In this document: one piece after another, positions 11,448 to 22,830 of the stretch
Layout of the letters: every line of letters begins with the position of its first letter
How positions within the stretch are numbered: position 1 is the stretch's first letter
NCBI GenBank assembly: GCA_015680685.1
Contig: MNCI01015561.1
Location: forward strand, 1,107,825-1,166,327
Length of the DNA stretch: 58,503 nucleotides
Source of the DNA: Gnetum montanum
Lineage: Eukaryota > Streptophyta > Gnetopsida > Gnetales > Gnetaceae
Reading direction: 5' to 3'
Program-made: the position numbers and the translations under genes
Notes under the pieces: generated by a model
Told to the model about the DNA's origin: nothing
What the model saw: only the letters and a program-made list of their open reading frames with translations
The model's database searches: none

Positions 11448-11448
11448 A

Positions 11449-12269
11449 TGATGAGTGGCGAGGTACCCCTACACTCAACCATACAAATACAAGCGTAACA
11501 CGCACGATCTGGTCAAACTCCATAGACTAAGTGCCTACACGCCTCATGGAACACTTAAGGTTAATTATTCGTTGTCTTCCCAGACTTACTTGTAGTTGTC
11601 ACGGTGTATGGTTAAGTAAGTCCGAGGTATATGATTTTTATGTCCTTTTTAGTTTTATCTCCTATGCTAGTGAGGTGAAGGGTTGAAGAGACTAATTACT
11701 AACTCTAACTAATGAACTAAGTCTAAATTAACCTAGCATCAGCATCCATTCCCACTTACTGTACACACCCTGAACTAATGCAACCATGGTTACCAAACAC
11801 TAGTTGTTGCTGGGATCACCACGCGTAACGCATGTGCTCGAAGCGATTATACTGAGGCACTTATCTAGGAGAGAAGGGTTGAGAAAGATTTAATGACTAA
11901 TAAAATAATTAAATAACAGATAATAAATAACAGTAAATAAAATCCTAATTAGCCTATTCCATGCACTGCAAGGTTTATCCAAGAAGCTCGTCTTTATTGC
12001 TGTACACAAACTTTTGTTCAGGTACAATGTATGCTCGAATAAAGATCCATTCGCTTTGGAGTTCCTACTGTGGGCACATGGAAATTAATCTATCTTTGGA
12101 GTGGAAAAATTGCCAGAGTTTCGCTATAGTCTAGGCCTAGATGAGGAAACAAGGGAGAGCCGCCTCTTATTTATAGATATGACAATGCACCACGATATCG
12201 CGTATGCGATATCGCAGGGGAAGACGCGATATTGCAATGACCGTGATATCACGTTCCAATACTTCCTCA
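11449..12269 (-). mobile_element. Element C: 5' LTR (family 1)
   Basis: From TGATGAGTGGCGAGGTACC (PBS side) to about 12269 (minus strand TGAGGAAGTATTGG). The TATA box on the minus strand is CTATAAATAAGAG at 12165-12177. U3 just upstream has GCGATATCGC palindromes (12185-12255: GATATCGCGTATGCGATATCGC, GCGATATTGC, GTGATATCACG), the same position but a different motif from the other family members. The outer end is assigned by analogy and may be off by about 15 bp. Confidence 0.87.
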
Positions 12270-12750
12270 TGTTGTGCAGTCCTCATCCTTCCACTTGCTA
12301 CTCCTATTGATGCATTTATATCTACCATAGTAGCAACATCAAGAATAAATGTTGTAGGGGCATTCATATCTTCTCCAACATGGTTTTCCACCACCTTTAG
12401 CGATGTCTCTTAGTCCTTGTGTGGCACAATCAGGACCCTTAATCCTACATCTTGCTGCATTCTCAAAAATTTTGAAAAATGCTTTTCCTAGAATGGACAT
12501 AGTTACTTCTCTAGTATTAGGATTTGAATGAACATATGTTTGGTTTCTTTGTATTGAGAATAGTGGTGTCATCTCACTGTCCAACTAGCTAATGATCCTT
12601 ATGACTTTGTTTAAATAATTCATGGCTAGAAAATACACTAAGGATTCACCATAAACTCTAGAGGATTATTGTTACTACAGTTGTTACTCCCTAGGTTTCT
12701 TGAGGCATTTGATAGCTACAAGCATCTTTGATATTGATTCTTGTGCTATA

Positions 12751-12780
12751 GGTGGTGGTGGTGGTGGTGGTGGTGGTGGT
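12751..12780 (+). repeat. (GGT)10 microsatellite
   Basis: Ten GGT units; on the minus strand they encode the polyproline run of frame M. Confidence 0.97.
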
Positions 12781-12999
12781 TCCTCTTCTTGATGCTTGGT
12801 AGTATACTTGTCTTTCGTCATCTCCTGTCATGATGTAGCAGGAGTGTAGTGGATGACATCATTATAATAACAAGCTATTCCTTCCCTCTTGCATAGTTCT
12901 AATCAAGAATTATGGCACATTAACTAAAACTTTCTTACTTAGAGCTACGCATGCACTAGCATAGATGGCTATCATCTAACTTGGCCTCACCATTAGATT

Positions 13000-13004
13000 A
13001 AGGT
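13000..13004 (+). repeat. Target-site duplication of element D (left)
   Basis: AAGGT, identical to 19070-19074 on the other side of D. Confidence 0.9.
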
Positions 13005-14400
13005 TGAAACACCATCAAGAAAATTCATGTTGCAAATTGTAACCTTTCTTTTCCAACTTGAGGGATGATTTTATTGTAAATGTAAGAATTGTAGTCCATG
13101 AGTTGCAATCTTGCACATTTGGGCTTTTGGGGCTGAAAAATAACTTAATAGTTATTATTGCCTCACTTCCCAAGTGGAAAAAGTAACCTCATGTCTATAT
13201 TTGGGCTTGGAAAGGCTGAAAATGCCTTACGAATTGCCAAATTTGGCATTTTCATGGGTTTTGTAGACGTATAGCCTCAACTACACTAGAGCTATCTACC
13301 CTAGGCATAGATGATGTTGGATTTTCATTTTCCAAAAAAACCTAGCATATTCACCATAAAAATCCAACGTAGATCCAACTTTGGAATTGTTGGGATTTTC
13401 CATTTCCCATTTTTCCAATAGTGGCCAGTGTAGTCACCCCAAGTCTTCAGTAGTTATAGCATGGCCAACATCAACATTAGGTTCATCAGCAATTTCCAGC
13501 AACCTTAGTGTAGTCCACTATGGTTAGCGTAGTTGGGATGGTGTCAGTGTAGTCAAAAAAGTCTATTTACTATTTATAATATCTGGATGAACTTTGGTGT
13601 CTACAGTGTATCCAAACTTACTATAAATGGCCATCTATGCTAAGAGTTATAACTGTTACACCTGTAAATAGATATCAATCTATTAGTAATCATGATAGTA
13701 ATTCACAGAGCCTACAAACAGCAATTCCATAGCATATAAAAATCAAACATGAACATCTCATTGGGTCCTAGAAACTTGAATAAAGTAGTTCCATAACTTG
13801 GAGAAAGCATTTTCCCAATTTCTGCAGCCAAGAACCTTTTGCAACCTTGTAGCACCTTGGAGAGCAAATTGGTGTCTATGCTAGGGATTAGAGACTCCTA
13901 ACATGATCCCACTACACCAAAGATGGAATACCAATCTATGACCACAATTTCAGATTCCAGTGAGAACTAGTAGACAATTGCTAAAAATGGGGGTTGGCAA
14001 GCATCCAGATCATGGGGCTTAGAGTGCATACTACAAGCTCCAACAAACTTCAAGCTCCTTCCAAGAAAAATTCTCATGTACCTATCACACAAAATCTATA
14101 CTTTTTGAACCTACTACTTTATTTTCCATTTCAATAAAGTTACAATTCATTGTAGTGTAGATTTAATTTCAAGTTTTCATTTTTGTGACTATTTTCATTT
14201 TGAATCTGTGATTCTATTTTCACTTTCACCATCATCTACGTTTTCATTTACATTCCATAAGTTCTTGGATGATCAGCCAAACTATCTAGGATGCCTTGAA
14301 TCCCATTTTTCGAAGGCCCTTAGGATTCAAGGCTAAAAATGTTCTGATGCCTGGGATTTTTTGATTTCCATTTCATCAACTGAATTTTCCAAGTCCAATA
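13005..14400 (+). mobile_element. Element D: 5' LTR
   Basis: Starts TGAAACACCATC and ends ..AAGTCCAATA (decayed CA). It is a direct repeat of 17703-19069 along its whole length, for example GAATTGTAGTCCATGAG, GGGATTTTCYATTTYCCATT and the tail ATCCTAGGTGATCGGCCAAA in variant forms. A TATA-like CATATAAAAATC lies at about 13735. The same LTR type with a different U3 is in element E. Confidence 0.92.
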
Positions 14401-15399
14401 GTTTTCTAGTGCTAGAAGGAGGGCTTTTGTCCAAATTCTTCACCACAAATCCTTTTTCAATCTTTTTTAAATACCTAGTCTTTTATATTTTCACATTTTA
14501 GAACCTACAAACATATTCCGTTAAGGCCAACATTGCTACCCAAACCCTTTTCCAAATGCCCTAGCATAGTGGTGGTAAGTGAGTTGGGTGTTTTCATCAT
14601 AATTTCACAACAGTTATTAGTTTCTGTGGAACCAATTTAGTACACCTTGAAAACCCAAATCCAAAATCCATTTCCAATTCAAAAATCTAGATTCCATTCA
14701 AAAACCCAATTCAATTAGCGTTTACCACTTTTTCACTCCCACCACTTGGTGTAGCTAAGTCAGAATCCCAGTAGTCTACTGCACCAACCTCCAACATAGA
14801 CCTTACTAGAAGGGCCAATGTAGTTGAAAATTATCATCTTATGCCTTATCTATTACACAATACATGATCATCTAATGTGTAGTATTTTACAATCAACAAG
14901 AGAACCTCATTGGGGGGGAGTGGCAAGTGGGTGCTCTTCTAACAATCAATCCCAAAAGCCACCATGCCTACCTTAACCCCCTTTCCTATTCCATGGGACA
15001 AATCCCCAAGTCCTCGACCCCTTTGTATCCAACCATGTTTGGGCCAACACCCATTATCGTAACGCACCAAACACAATAGGTGTCATAGTCAACTACCTTG
15101 TACTTATTCATGTCATTTTGCACCTAACCACAATCTATGTAGTCATCATCGATGGTTGTAATCACCATTGACCCCTTATCCACCCAAAGGGGGCTTACCA
15201 TGGGATCTTAGGTGACCCAAGGGTCACATACCCCATTTGTTCCCTTTATGCCTCATATACCAATAAAAATTTCCTTTTCACTATTTAGTCCACTCACAAC
15301 CATGGTAACTCAACCTCTCCACTTAGTACTGTAACTAATCACAAGATCATAGGCCTCCCATCTTACACCATAACCTTTCATGCAAACTCCACAACCCAC
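14401..15399 (+). other. Element D: PBS-like site and leader
   Basis: After the LTR comes GTTTTC and then TAGTGCTAGAAGGAGGGC (14407-14424). Element E has TGACACTAGAAGGAGGGCC at the same place (32829-32847), so the ancestral site was probably close to TGGCGCTAGAAGGAGGGCC. I could not match it to a tRNA from memory. The rest of the leader has no sustained frame. Confidence 0.6.
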
Positions 15400-17120
15400 A
15401 AGGGCATCCTAGGGCTTAGATCAAGCCTTCCCAATGATCTAGGACCTCATAGAAGAGTTACGAAGGCTCAAGGCTTCCACCCCTTAGATTGTCAAAATTA
15501 TGGATTTATATTAGGATGATCCCATTAGTCCTATGGTCCCATAGCTAACTCTTCCCCCAAGTGTTCTCATACCATAGTTCACCAAGCACAATGGTGAAGG
15601 TGACCACAACTCCCATCTAATAACCTTCCACTCTAAGTTCTTGTTACTATAAGCCTAGCCACACACAATCATGCAAATTTTTCCCATGTCTCTTATGAGA
15701 AAAGCACTAGACTAGTACCATGTTTTACCAAGAGGATCCATATCCTCTTTAGAAGACCTAATTTCATAATTCATTAACTATTTCAAGTACAACCTGAAAC
15801 CTAACACCATCATTGATCAATTAATGAAGGTCAAGAAAGGATCCCTTAAGTTAGTGAAAAAGCTCATCCAATGATGAAACACTTTACTTAATGAGATCCT
15901 GAAACCAATAACTGAAACTCACTTTTTAGAAATATTCAAGAAAATAGTTAACGACTTCATCAAGTTAAAATTATACTACCTTGATCCACATTCACTCAAT
16001 CAGGTCTTTTCTCAAACTAAGAACATAGAGAACATTGCAGAGCCAACCATGACCCTACCTATGTGGCATATAAAAACCAACACACATGAAAGAAAAACTA
16101 GAGGGGAAGATAGAATAATGTAGTAGTGGCCATTGTGATGAAGGAAAATAAAATAACCATCCAAGGATCAAGAACAAGCCAACCCAAGACCCCTACTAAT
16201 AATAACTAACCTGTAAATCCTAGGGCCTCTATGTCGACTACTACTAGGTCTAACTCTGAACAAAAGGATCAATCAAGATATGCTAGGTTACCCTTAAAGG
16301 CATCAGAACTCCTAGACCAACTATTAAAGAGTGGAAGGATGTAGTATAAGGAGATGAAAAATACTCATAAGAGGCATGAAAGGTTGTGTGAGATAGCCAA
16401 AGACCCCACTCGCACAACCAAAGATGACCCTTTGATGCCTAGATACTTTAATCTTGGTTGCTTCTATCACTATCATTTTGCCAAGTCATGATACAAACTT
16501 TTGCCTTACACTAAAAGATGACTTGTAAAAGATGATAGAGAAGGGTGAACTGGTGCTTGATGCCTCCAATCCAATTAGAACTTAGAAATAGTCAAGATAC
16601 ATTTATAAAGATTCATTAAGCACCAATAATAGCCCTTATACCATAGTGGTGTTCAATGTCAACAACAACCCAAGGCCTGCAAGGGAACCATTTGTCATTT
16701 GGATGGGGTCTTTCCACTTTCATTAGTTCAAGGCACCCTCTTTGTTGTAAGGATACCATCATCAACACCCTCTAAAGAGCCTTTTGTAATCAAAGTAAAT
16801 CCCCCTCCGATTACAACTAAGTCCACCCGTAAAACCAAACAACAATCCCTTGTGGTGGCCAATGCAATGACTTCTTCTTCCCAATTGACCAATGATAACA
16901 AGAAGTCACCAAGAAAATAATGGAAGAAGATTACACAAAAGCCTAAAAACAAGAATGCCAATGCAAAACATGAAGTCCACATTTTGAGGCACATGAAGGA
17001 TGTTAAGAACAATAGGGATGACAAGTCCATGGCCAATAGCAAATACTTCCTCAATGTGATGGAACATGTCAAATAGTTGCTAAAAAAAAGAATAAAACCC
17101 TTAACCTATATGACCTGGTC
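15400..17120 (+). pseudogene. Element D: gag
   Basis: Frames with many stops read the Ty3/Gypsy Gag core: HNGEGDHNSHLITFHSKFLL, IMQIFPMSLMRKALD, LPRGSISSLEDLIS and FINYFKYNLKPNT (15580-15810). A degenerate histidine-type knuckle is at 16450-16500. It is followed by EKGELVLD and a Pro-rich linker with repeated EPFVI.V.PP phrases (16685-16810). Order and spacing match element E at 35040-36330. Gag would form the particle; this copy is dead (more than a dozen stops). Confidence 0.87.
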
Positions 17121-17702
17121 ATGACTTCTGCTACACACCATGAAGCATTAGTTAATATGTTGACCTTCATCCCTGTTAGCGAGGACATACCCACTAGTGA
17201 AGAATCCATCCATGAAGTGGTGGTACCATCTTCACCTAGGAGAGAAACAAAGTCACAATTACTAGTGTTTCATGATAGCCAAATCAAGACTATCTCCCAA
17301 AATAGCAAGGTAACCAAGGTTTCCCTTTTTGTAACTATATGGGTAGGACAATACAAAGTGCATAGAGTGCATGTGGATGATGGGGCAGCAATAAACGTGA
17401 TCCCCTATACCATCATTGAGCATTTGGGCCTAACAGAGCATATGCAACACATGTCAACTTTAGTTCTTAAATCCTTCAATGGATTGTAGGTTGCTATCAA
17501 AGGCTCTATCTCTCTTGACTTTGTGGCAAGGGAGCAATTCCCTACGATGGCATAATTCTTGGTGGTGGAGAAAACACTAGGATTCAACCTTATCCTAGGA
17601 AGTCCTTGGCTAGCTCAATTATGATCTATCTTCATCCATCCACCAACATATTCACCTATCTTACAAGTGAGGTAAAATAATCATTCATGCTAATATAATT
17701 CA
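17121..17702 (+). pseudogene. Element D: retropepsin
   Basis: An open stretch from 17121 reads LFVTIWVGQYKVHRVHVDDG then AAINVIPYTIIEHLGL: the active-site loop is D-D-G with hydrophobic flanks. It continues SFNGL*VAIKGSISLDFVAR and FNLILGSPWLAQL, the C-terminal ILGxPWL signature. After about 17640 it follows the E sequence HQEIHLPYEGGKIII in degraded form, then stops at 17702 in LTR sequence. Confidence 0.9.
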
Positions 17703-19069
17703 GGTTGTAAATTGTAACCTTCTTTTTCCAACTTAAGATAAGATTTTATTGTAAATATAAGAATTGTAGTCCATGAGCTGCAATCTTGCATACTTTCGCT
17801 TTTGGGGCTGAAAAATACCTCAAAAGTTGTTATTTCCTTACTTCCCAAGTAAAAAAAGTTACCTCATATCTATATTTGGGCTTGGGAAGGCTAAAATGCT
17901 TTGGGAATTGCTAAATTTGTCATTTCATGGGTTTTGATGCATAGCCTCAACTATGCTAGAACCATCTACCCCCCAATGCAGATAGTGTTGGGTTGTCATT
18001 TTCCAATAAAATCCAATGTATTCACCACCAAAACCTAACTTAGATCTAGCGTTGGAATTTTTGGGATTTTCTATTTTCCATTTTTCCAATAGTGGCCAAC
18101 GTAGTCATCCCAAGTCTTCAGCAATTGCAGCATGGCTAGCATAGCCATCATTCACCAGCAGTTTTTAGCAACCTCAGCATAGTCCACTGCAATCAACATA
18201 GTTGCGATGGTGTTAGTGTAGTCACAAAAGTACGTTTACTATTTATAGTATCCAGATGGACTTTGGTGTCTACAATGTATCCAAACTTACTATAAGTGAT
18301 CATCTATGCTGAGAGTTGTAACTGTTACACTTGAAAATAAACAGCAATCTATTAGGAATCATGAAAATGATGTACAAAGTCTAAAAATAGCAATTCTATA
18401 GCCTATAAAAACCAAACATGAACAACTTATTGGATCCCAAAAACTTGAAGAAAGTAGTTCTATAACTTGGAAAAAGCATTTTCCACATTTCTACAACCAA
18501 GAGCCTTTTGCAACCTTGCAACACCTTGGAGAGTAGATTAGTATCTATGCTAGGCATTGAAGACTCCCAACATGATACCACTATACCAAAGATGAAATAC
18601 CAATCCATGACCATATTTGTAGAGTCCAGTGAGAACTAGTAGGGATTTGCTAGAAATGGACATTGGGAAGCATCTGGATTGTGCAGCTTGGAGTGTAGAT
18701 TGTAAGCTCCAATGAACTTTAAGCTCCTTCTAGGTAAACTTCTTGTGTGCCCAACATACAAAATTTATACTTTTTGAACCTGCTACTTTATTTTCCATTT
18801 CAATAAAGTTACAATTTTTTATGTTGTAGATTTAATTTCAAGTTTTCATTTCTATGTCTATTTTTATTTTAAATATGTGATTCTGTTTTCATTCTCACCA
18901 TCGTTTATATTTTTGTTTACATTTCGTAAGTTCCTGGGTGATCGGCCAAATCTTCAAGGGTACCTTGAATCATGTTTTCCAAGGGCCCCTCAGATTCAAG
19001 GCTAAAACTATTCCAGTCATTGGGATTCTTTGTTTCCATTCCAACAACCCAAGTTTTCCAAGTCCAACA
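17703..19069 (+). mobile_element. Element D: 3' LTR, 5' end missing
   Basis: Direct repeat of the 5' LTR but lacking its first 25 or so bases (TGAAACACC...). Alignment begins at TTCAGGTTGTAAATTGTAACC against TTCATGTTGCAAATTGTAACC. It ends GTCCAACA followed by the AAGGT duplication. A TATA-like CCTATAAAAACC lies at about 18401. Confidence 0.9.
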
Positions 19070-19074
19070 AAGGT
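19070..19074 (+). repeat. Target-site duplication of element D (right)
   Basis: AAGGT, matching 13000-13004. Confidence 0.9.
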
Positions 19075-19755
19075 GATAGGTAATAATTTTGAAGTATTCT
19101 CACTTTGCTGTGATTAGGGCATCATGCTTCTTACAATCCATGTCATAGCACCATTGGATCCATTATTTATTGGCCTCTAGATCAGCCTTCATGAATATTT
19201 CTACTAAATTTTTTCCAATGTTTAGAATTCTAAGGGCTTCTACAAGGGCCTCAACTGAGTAGGAGATGGTAATGTTCTTTATTTTAAAAGAGGCATATCC
19301 TTGTTGGTTGTTTTAGAAGAGGTGGGTTTCCCCCATGTACCATTCTCCATAGTTGAAAAGAGAGGGCTATAGTGGAGGCCCTTAGAGTTGTGTCTGAACC
19401 TCTTTTAATGTAAGTTCTAGAAATGGTCTGAAGTTCAGCTCCTATAGGATACAGATTTGACTCTCTTTAGTACAGACTTTTCCAAGAAAGCTTTCATGAG
19501 TGTGACCTCAAGATTAGGTCTTAGCCTTGGATCTTCATCCTACCTAGATTGACCTATCTCTATAGTAGAAATTTATCTAATATATTCCATCTTGAACTCC
19601 TCCCTTAAGAGCCCAATAACATGCATAGCCTTAGTTACTTGCTCTTGAAATTATTGTTGTTGCTATTATTGTTGTTTTTAACCCCTTCCTCCTTGTGGTC
19701 ACTTCTCCCTAGACTATGATGGTCCTCCTACCTATGGTCCTCTCTTGGGTACCAT
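19075..19755 (-). pseudogene. Unassigned gag-like frame M, N-terminal part
   Basis: Minus strand from ATG 19755: MVPKRGP, a G/P/R-rich start, then a glutamine run with CAA and TAA codons mixed (CAA-to-TAA decay), FQEQVTKAMHVIGLLREEFK, and after frameshifts ELNFRPFLELTLKEVQTQL, FNYGEWYMGETHLF, ISYSVEALVEALRILNIGK and CYDMDCKKHDALITAK. It continues into 13004-12270 across D. Helical, no catalytic motif, no cysteine knuckle seen. A Gag of an LTR element or a relic of a host gene are both possible; no family is claimed. Confidence 0.5.
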
Positions 19756-20320
19756 TTGTGATCACAAAAATAACCCAAAATTAGCTCTTAGACATAATCT
19801 TTGTTTCCTTTGGATATACTTCTTTGTTTGATCGAGTCATGTTCTATTTTTTAGACATTGGAATTTTATCATTAAGTCTTTATTTAATGATCACAAGCCT
19901 ATGATATCATTTTATTATTATTTTATTCAAGTTCTAACAAAGGTTGATTATTGATATTAACTTTGGTGATCATTAATTTAATATTATTTTAATATCTTAT
20001 TCATGAAAAGTTAGAAAAATTTCTAAAAATTTTCTATGAAAACCTAGTGTTTAAGACCCCCACAATGTAGAGCATATCTTCGATAGCACAAGGATCATAC
20101 AACAGGTGAAATTGAGTAAGTCATTTAGAAGTTATGATGCTTGGAAGGTTCTTCAGCTCTAAAAAATGGTAAAAAATCCTTTATCATTGAGAAGAAATGT
20201 TGAAAATTAAGCTAAGTGTTGTGTGTGTATATAGAATTTTTGTTATGCATCAATGATGTTGCATTAACTCATCCCACGATGTCGACAAGGATGCATCAAC
20301 AAGACTATTCATTGCTAGAT
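19756..20320 (-). other. Promoter- or LTR-like region upstream of M
   Basis: On the minus strand a TATA-like CTATATACACACAC (about 20235-20247) is preceded by GATGCATCCTTGTCGACATC and GATGCAACATCATTGATGCA (20250-20310), the same kind of GATGCATC repeats as the U3 of family 1 LTRs F and G. Sequence after the TATA box does not resemble those LTRs. It may be the remnant 3' LTR of F, or the LTR or promoter of M. No PBS was found. Confidence 0.4.
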
Positions 20321-21744
20321 TTTTCACTTACAATATTGAGGAATTTTAGGTGAGTTTGAGATTATAATAAGATCCAAATGAAAGTCAAAAACTAGAAAAT
20401 CATAGCAACAACATGGAAGAGGATATGATTTACCAAATGGAAGTAATTAGAGTGCATGGAATGAGTTCTTGGAGAATGTTTTGATACCAAAATAGAGCAT
20501 AAATTGGATATTTAAGCTATCAAGATGACTAATTGTGCAATTGGCCTATGATTAGGTGATTTAACTTAGTAAATCAAGGGAGATGCAAGTGGATCCTCCC
20601 TAAAATAGGCATATGCCTAATATGCCCTTGTATATCCTCATCACAAGGAGTCTATAGGCACCAAGGATAATGAATGGTTGTTGTAACTTAAATTTCATAG
20701 CCATATGAGGAATTGTCTTAGAATTATGCAAACTTAGAAAACAATACTATTAATTTACCATGGTACAAGAATGTGAGGTGATAGACATTGAAGTAAATGA
20801 TATATAGAGAACAATGGATAGGTTATCTACATTCAGATCACACAAGATCCTTGATGAAGTATGTGATTGATGTGATCCAATATTGGTCCATTCCAATTAC
20901 AATGACCTTACATTGACATATTCCTACTCTTCTACCATCTAGATTCCATGAAACCATAGAGAACAAGCATCACTTGAAGAGAAGAAGAAAAGAAAAGAGA
21001 AGAAGGAAGTAGATAGGGCCTTAGTTAGATGGGTGCCTTCAGGCATGGGCAACATGTCTTTCTAGCCACATAACCAATGCTTGTAGTCCATGTATGTGTC
21101 TAAGGGATGTGCTTTGAATTTTCATTATTGTATTTATTATTTTTTTAATAAGAACCACATTATGCAAAGACATGCTTCCTTTTATGATTGACAATAGAAG
21201 TGATGGTATACCAATGAGGAATCATAGAACTTAAGGAAGTTGAGAAAACAACACAACAAATCACCTTAAGGTCACATCCTTTTTCATTTTCACTTGATCC
21301 TTTCCTAGTTTTTTGGGCAACAAGACCATATGTTACTTTTTAGTTTCAATATGAAAAAACCTTCATGGAGCCATGATGTAGACTCCCCATGGATCACATG
21401 AAATGGGTGGATATCATGAACTCACTACATGATACCATTAGAAGATTGATAGATTGTTAATAAAGAACATAATCTAAGAAAAAATTTGACCTTTTATTAA
21501 TCAATCATAACATTGATAATGGCATTTAACAATTTTCCAAAATTCACAGTAGTAGTGAAACAAAATCTAAGATTTCAAATGGGACTATATAATATAATAA
21601 GAAAATAACAAAGGAAATAACAAAAAAAGGAAAGTATATAAAATAATCAATAAAATATTAATAAAATGAAAAACATATAAAGAATGTTGCAAAACAAAAA
21701 GGTGAAAAATTAGTTATCCTTGTTAAGATTTTACAATTGATGGG
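20321..21744 (-). other. Element F: 3' region after pol
   Basis: No sustained ORF. It contains the element A block (minus strand TGTCTTTGCATAATGTGGTTC, about 21135-21165), ATCTAACTAAGGCCCTATC nearby, and a T-rich start, so it corresponds to 764-2747 of A. The PPT found in A (GTGGGGGTA) is not seen here. Confidence 0.65.
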
Positions 21745-21779
21745 GATCTCCCCCATGACTAAGTTGGAAGGAGGAGATC
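21745..21779 (-). other. Inverted repeat at the end of pol in element F
   Basis: ATCTCCCCC (21746-21754) pairs with GGAGGAGAT (21770-21778), one mismatch, around CATGACTAAGTTGGAA. This is the counterpart of 716-748 in A. On the minus strand it encodes ISSFQLSHGGD. Confidence 0.55.
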
Positions 21780-22830
21780 TAGAAAATATTGCTGGTGATT
21801 ACCTAGAAATATATGAATGGTTTCAGTTTTTGGACATTGACTAGAAAGTACTTTTGAGGGCTTGGTGTATGGTAAATTATTATAGCCTTGGAAGGAAAAT
21901 TTGAATAGATAATGTAAAGTCCTTCCCATAATGTCTGGAACTTAGTTCATTGTGGCACATGCATGGGATTCTAATAAAGAACCTTATCTCCAAGTTTGAA
22001 TATAACTTTCCTTATCCATGCATTGTGACATTGCTTATTGTATAACTGATTTACTTCATTCATCATTAGTGCTATTCTTTGATTTTCATCTAGTATATTG
22101 AGTGTCATGAGGCATTCTTTCTATGCTAGGTTAATATCTATGTCAAGTTCAAAAGCATTTGTGAGTGTGTAGAGTTTAGCTTGGATTGGAAGTTTAGGTA
22201 ACTTCTCGTATACTAACACCTAGGGAGAGTAGCATATAGGAAGTTTCCATGTTGAGTAATATGCCCAAAGGGCATCATTAAGTCTTGTGTTCTAATATTT
22301 TATATATCTATTAATGGTTCATGTTAGAATTCTTGTGATCTTCCTATTGGTAATCTCTACTTGACCATTGGCTTAGGGGTGATAAGGTGTTGTGAGTTTA
22401 TGTTGCACCCTCAAGCATTGCATTAACTTGCAAAAAGTAGAACCTATGAAGTATGTTCCATTGTCTAAAATTAGTGCTCCAAGCCTACCAAACTTGCTTA
22501 CCACCTGTTGTTGAAAAAATCTAGCTACTATGGTAGATGTATAATTAGATATGACTACAACTTCAGCCCCCTTGATATAGTATTCAACAACAACAATAAT
22601 GTAGGCTTTCCCATTGGACATGGGAGTGATAGATCCCATGAAGTCAATACCCGAGAGGTCAAAAAGCTCTAGTGGTTGAATCCACTGTTAAGGCCCTTTA
22701 ATTCCAGTAGTTATTCCTCCACCCCATTAACACCTCTTGCAAAAATGTGAGAAATGATGAGCATCCCTAAAGATTGTTAGCCAAAAGTATCTTTCCATAA
22801 GGATATTTTTGGTTATCCTCTTTCCTGCAT
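21780..22830 (-). pseudogene. Element F: integrase
   Basis: Minus strand. A zinc-binding N-terminal remnant (HHFSHFCKRC, about 22745) is followed by the catalytic core: DFMGSITPMSNGKAY (first D), LGALILDNGTYF (second D) and HKLTTPYHP*ANGQVEITNR (E kept). Then LNDALWAYYSTWKLP and the GPY/F-like LWEGLYII, ending KLKPFIYF. The DDE residues are all present, but stops and W-to-G changes (YYIKGAEV for KWAE) break it. It would insert the cDNA. It aligns with element A along its length. Confidence 0.93.

Larger units (their letters stand above)
12270..13004 (-). pseudogene. Unassigned gag-like frame M, C-terminal part
   Basis: Continues from 19075 once element D is removed. The minus strand reads MIAIYASACVALSKKVLVNVP (stretch with one stop before it), IRTMQEGRN, then QEEEPPPPPPPPPP encoded by a CCA/CCT run, SISKMLVAIKCLKKPRE, and after stops a frame through SNPNTREVTMSILGKAFF and CATQGLRDIAKGG to a TGA at 12339-12341; this last segment is in a shifted frame. 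I do not recognise the family. Low-complexity Q and P runs and the lack of any enzyme motif suggest a Gag-like structural protein, but a host-derived gene relic is possible. Confidence 0.45.
13005..19069 (+). mobile_element. Element D: gag-protease LTR element, complete insertion (family 2)
   Basis: LTR (13005-14400), leader, gag, PR, LTR (17703-19069), flanked by perfect AAGGT duplications. It interrupts frame M, whose halves resume in frame order on either side. No RT, RNase H or integrase lies between protease and 3' LTR. The 3' LTR joins PR coding sequence directly, without PPT, so part of this absence is a later deletion. Confidence 0.93.

Noticed and set aside
19756-20320. Full 3' LTR of element F
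   Set aside because: Only the short GATGCATC repeats and a TATA-like box resemble family 1; downstream sequence does not align with LTR F, so it is not called as an LTR.
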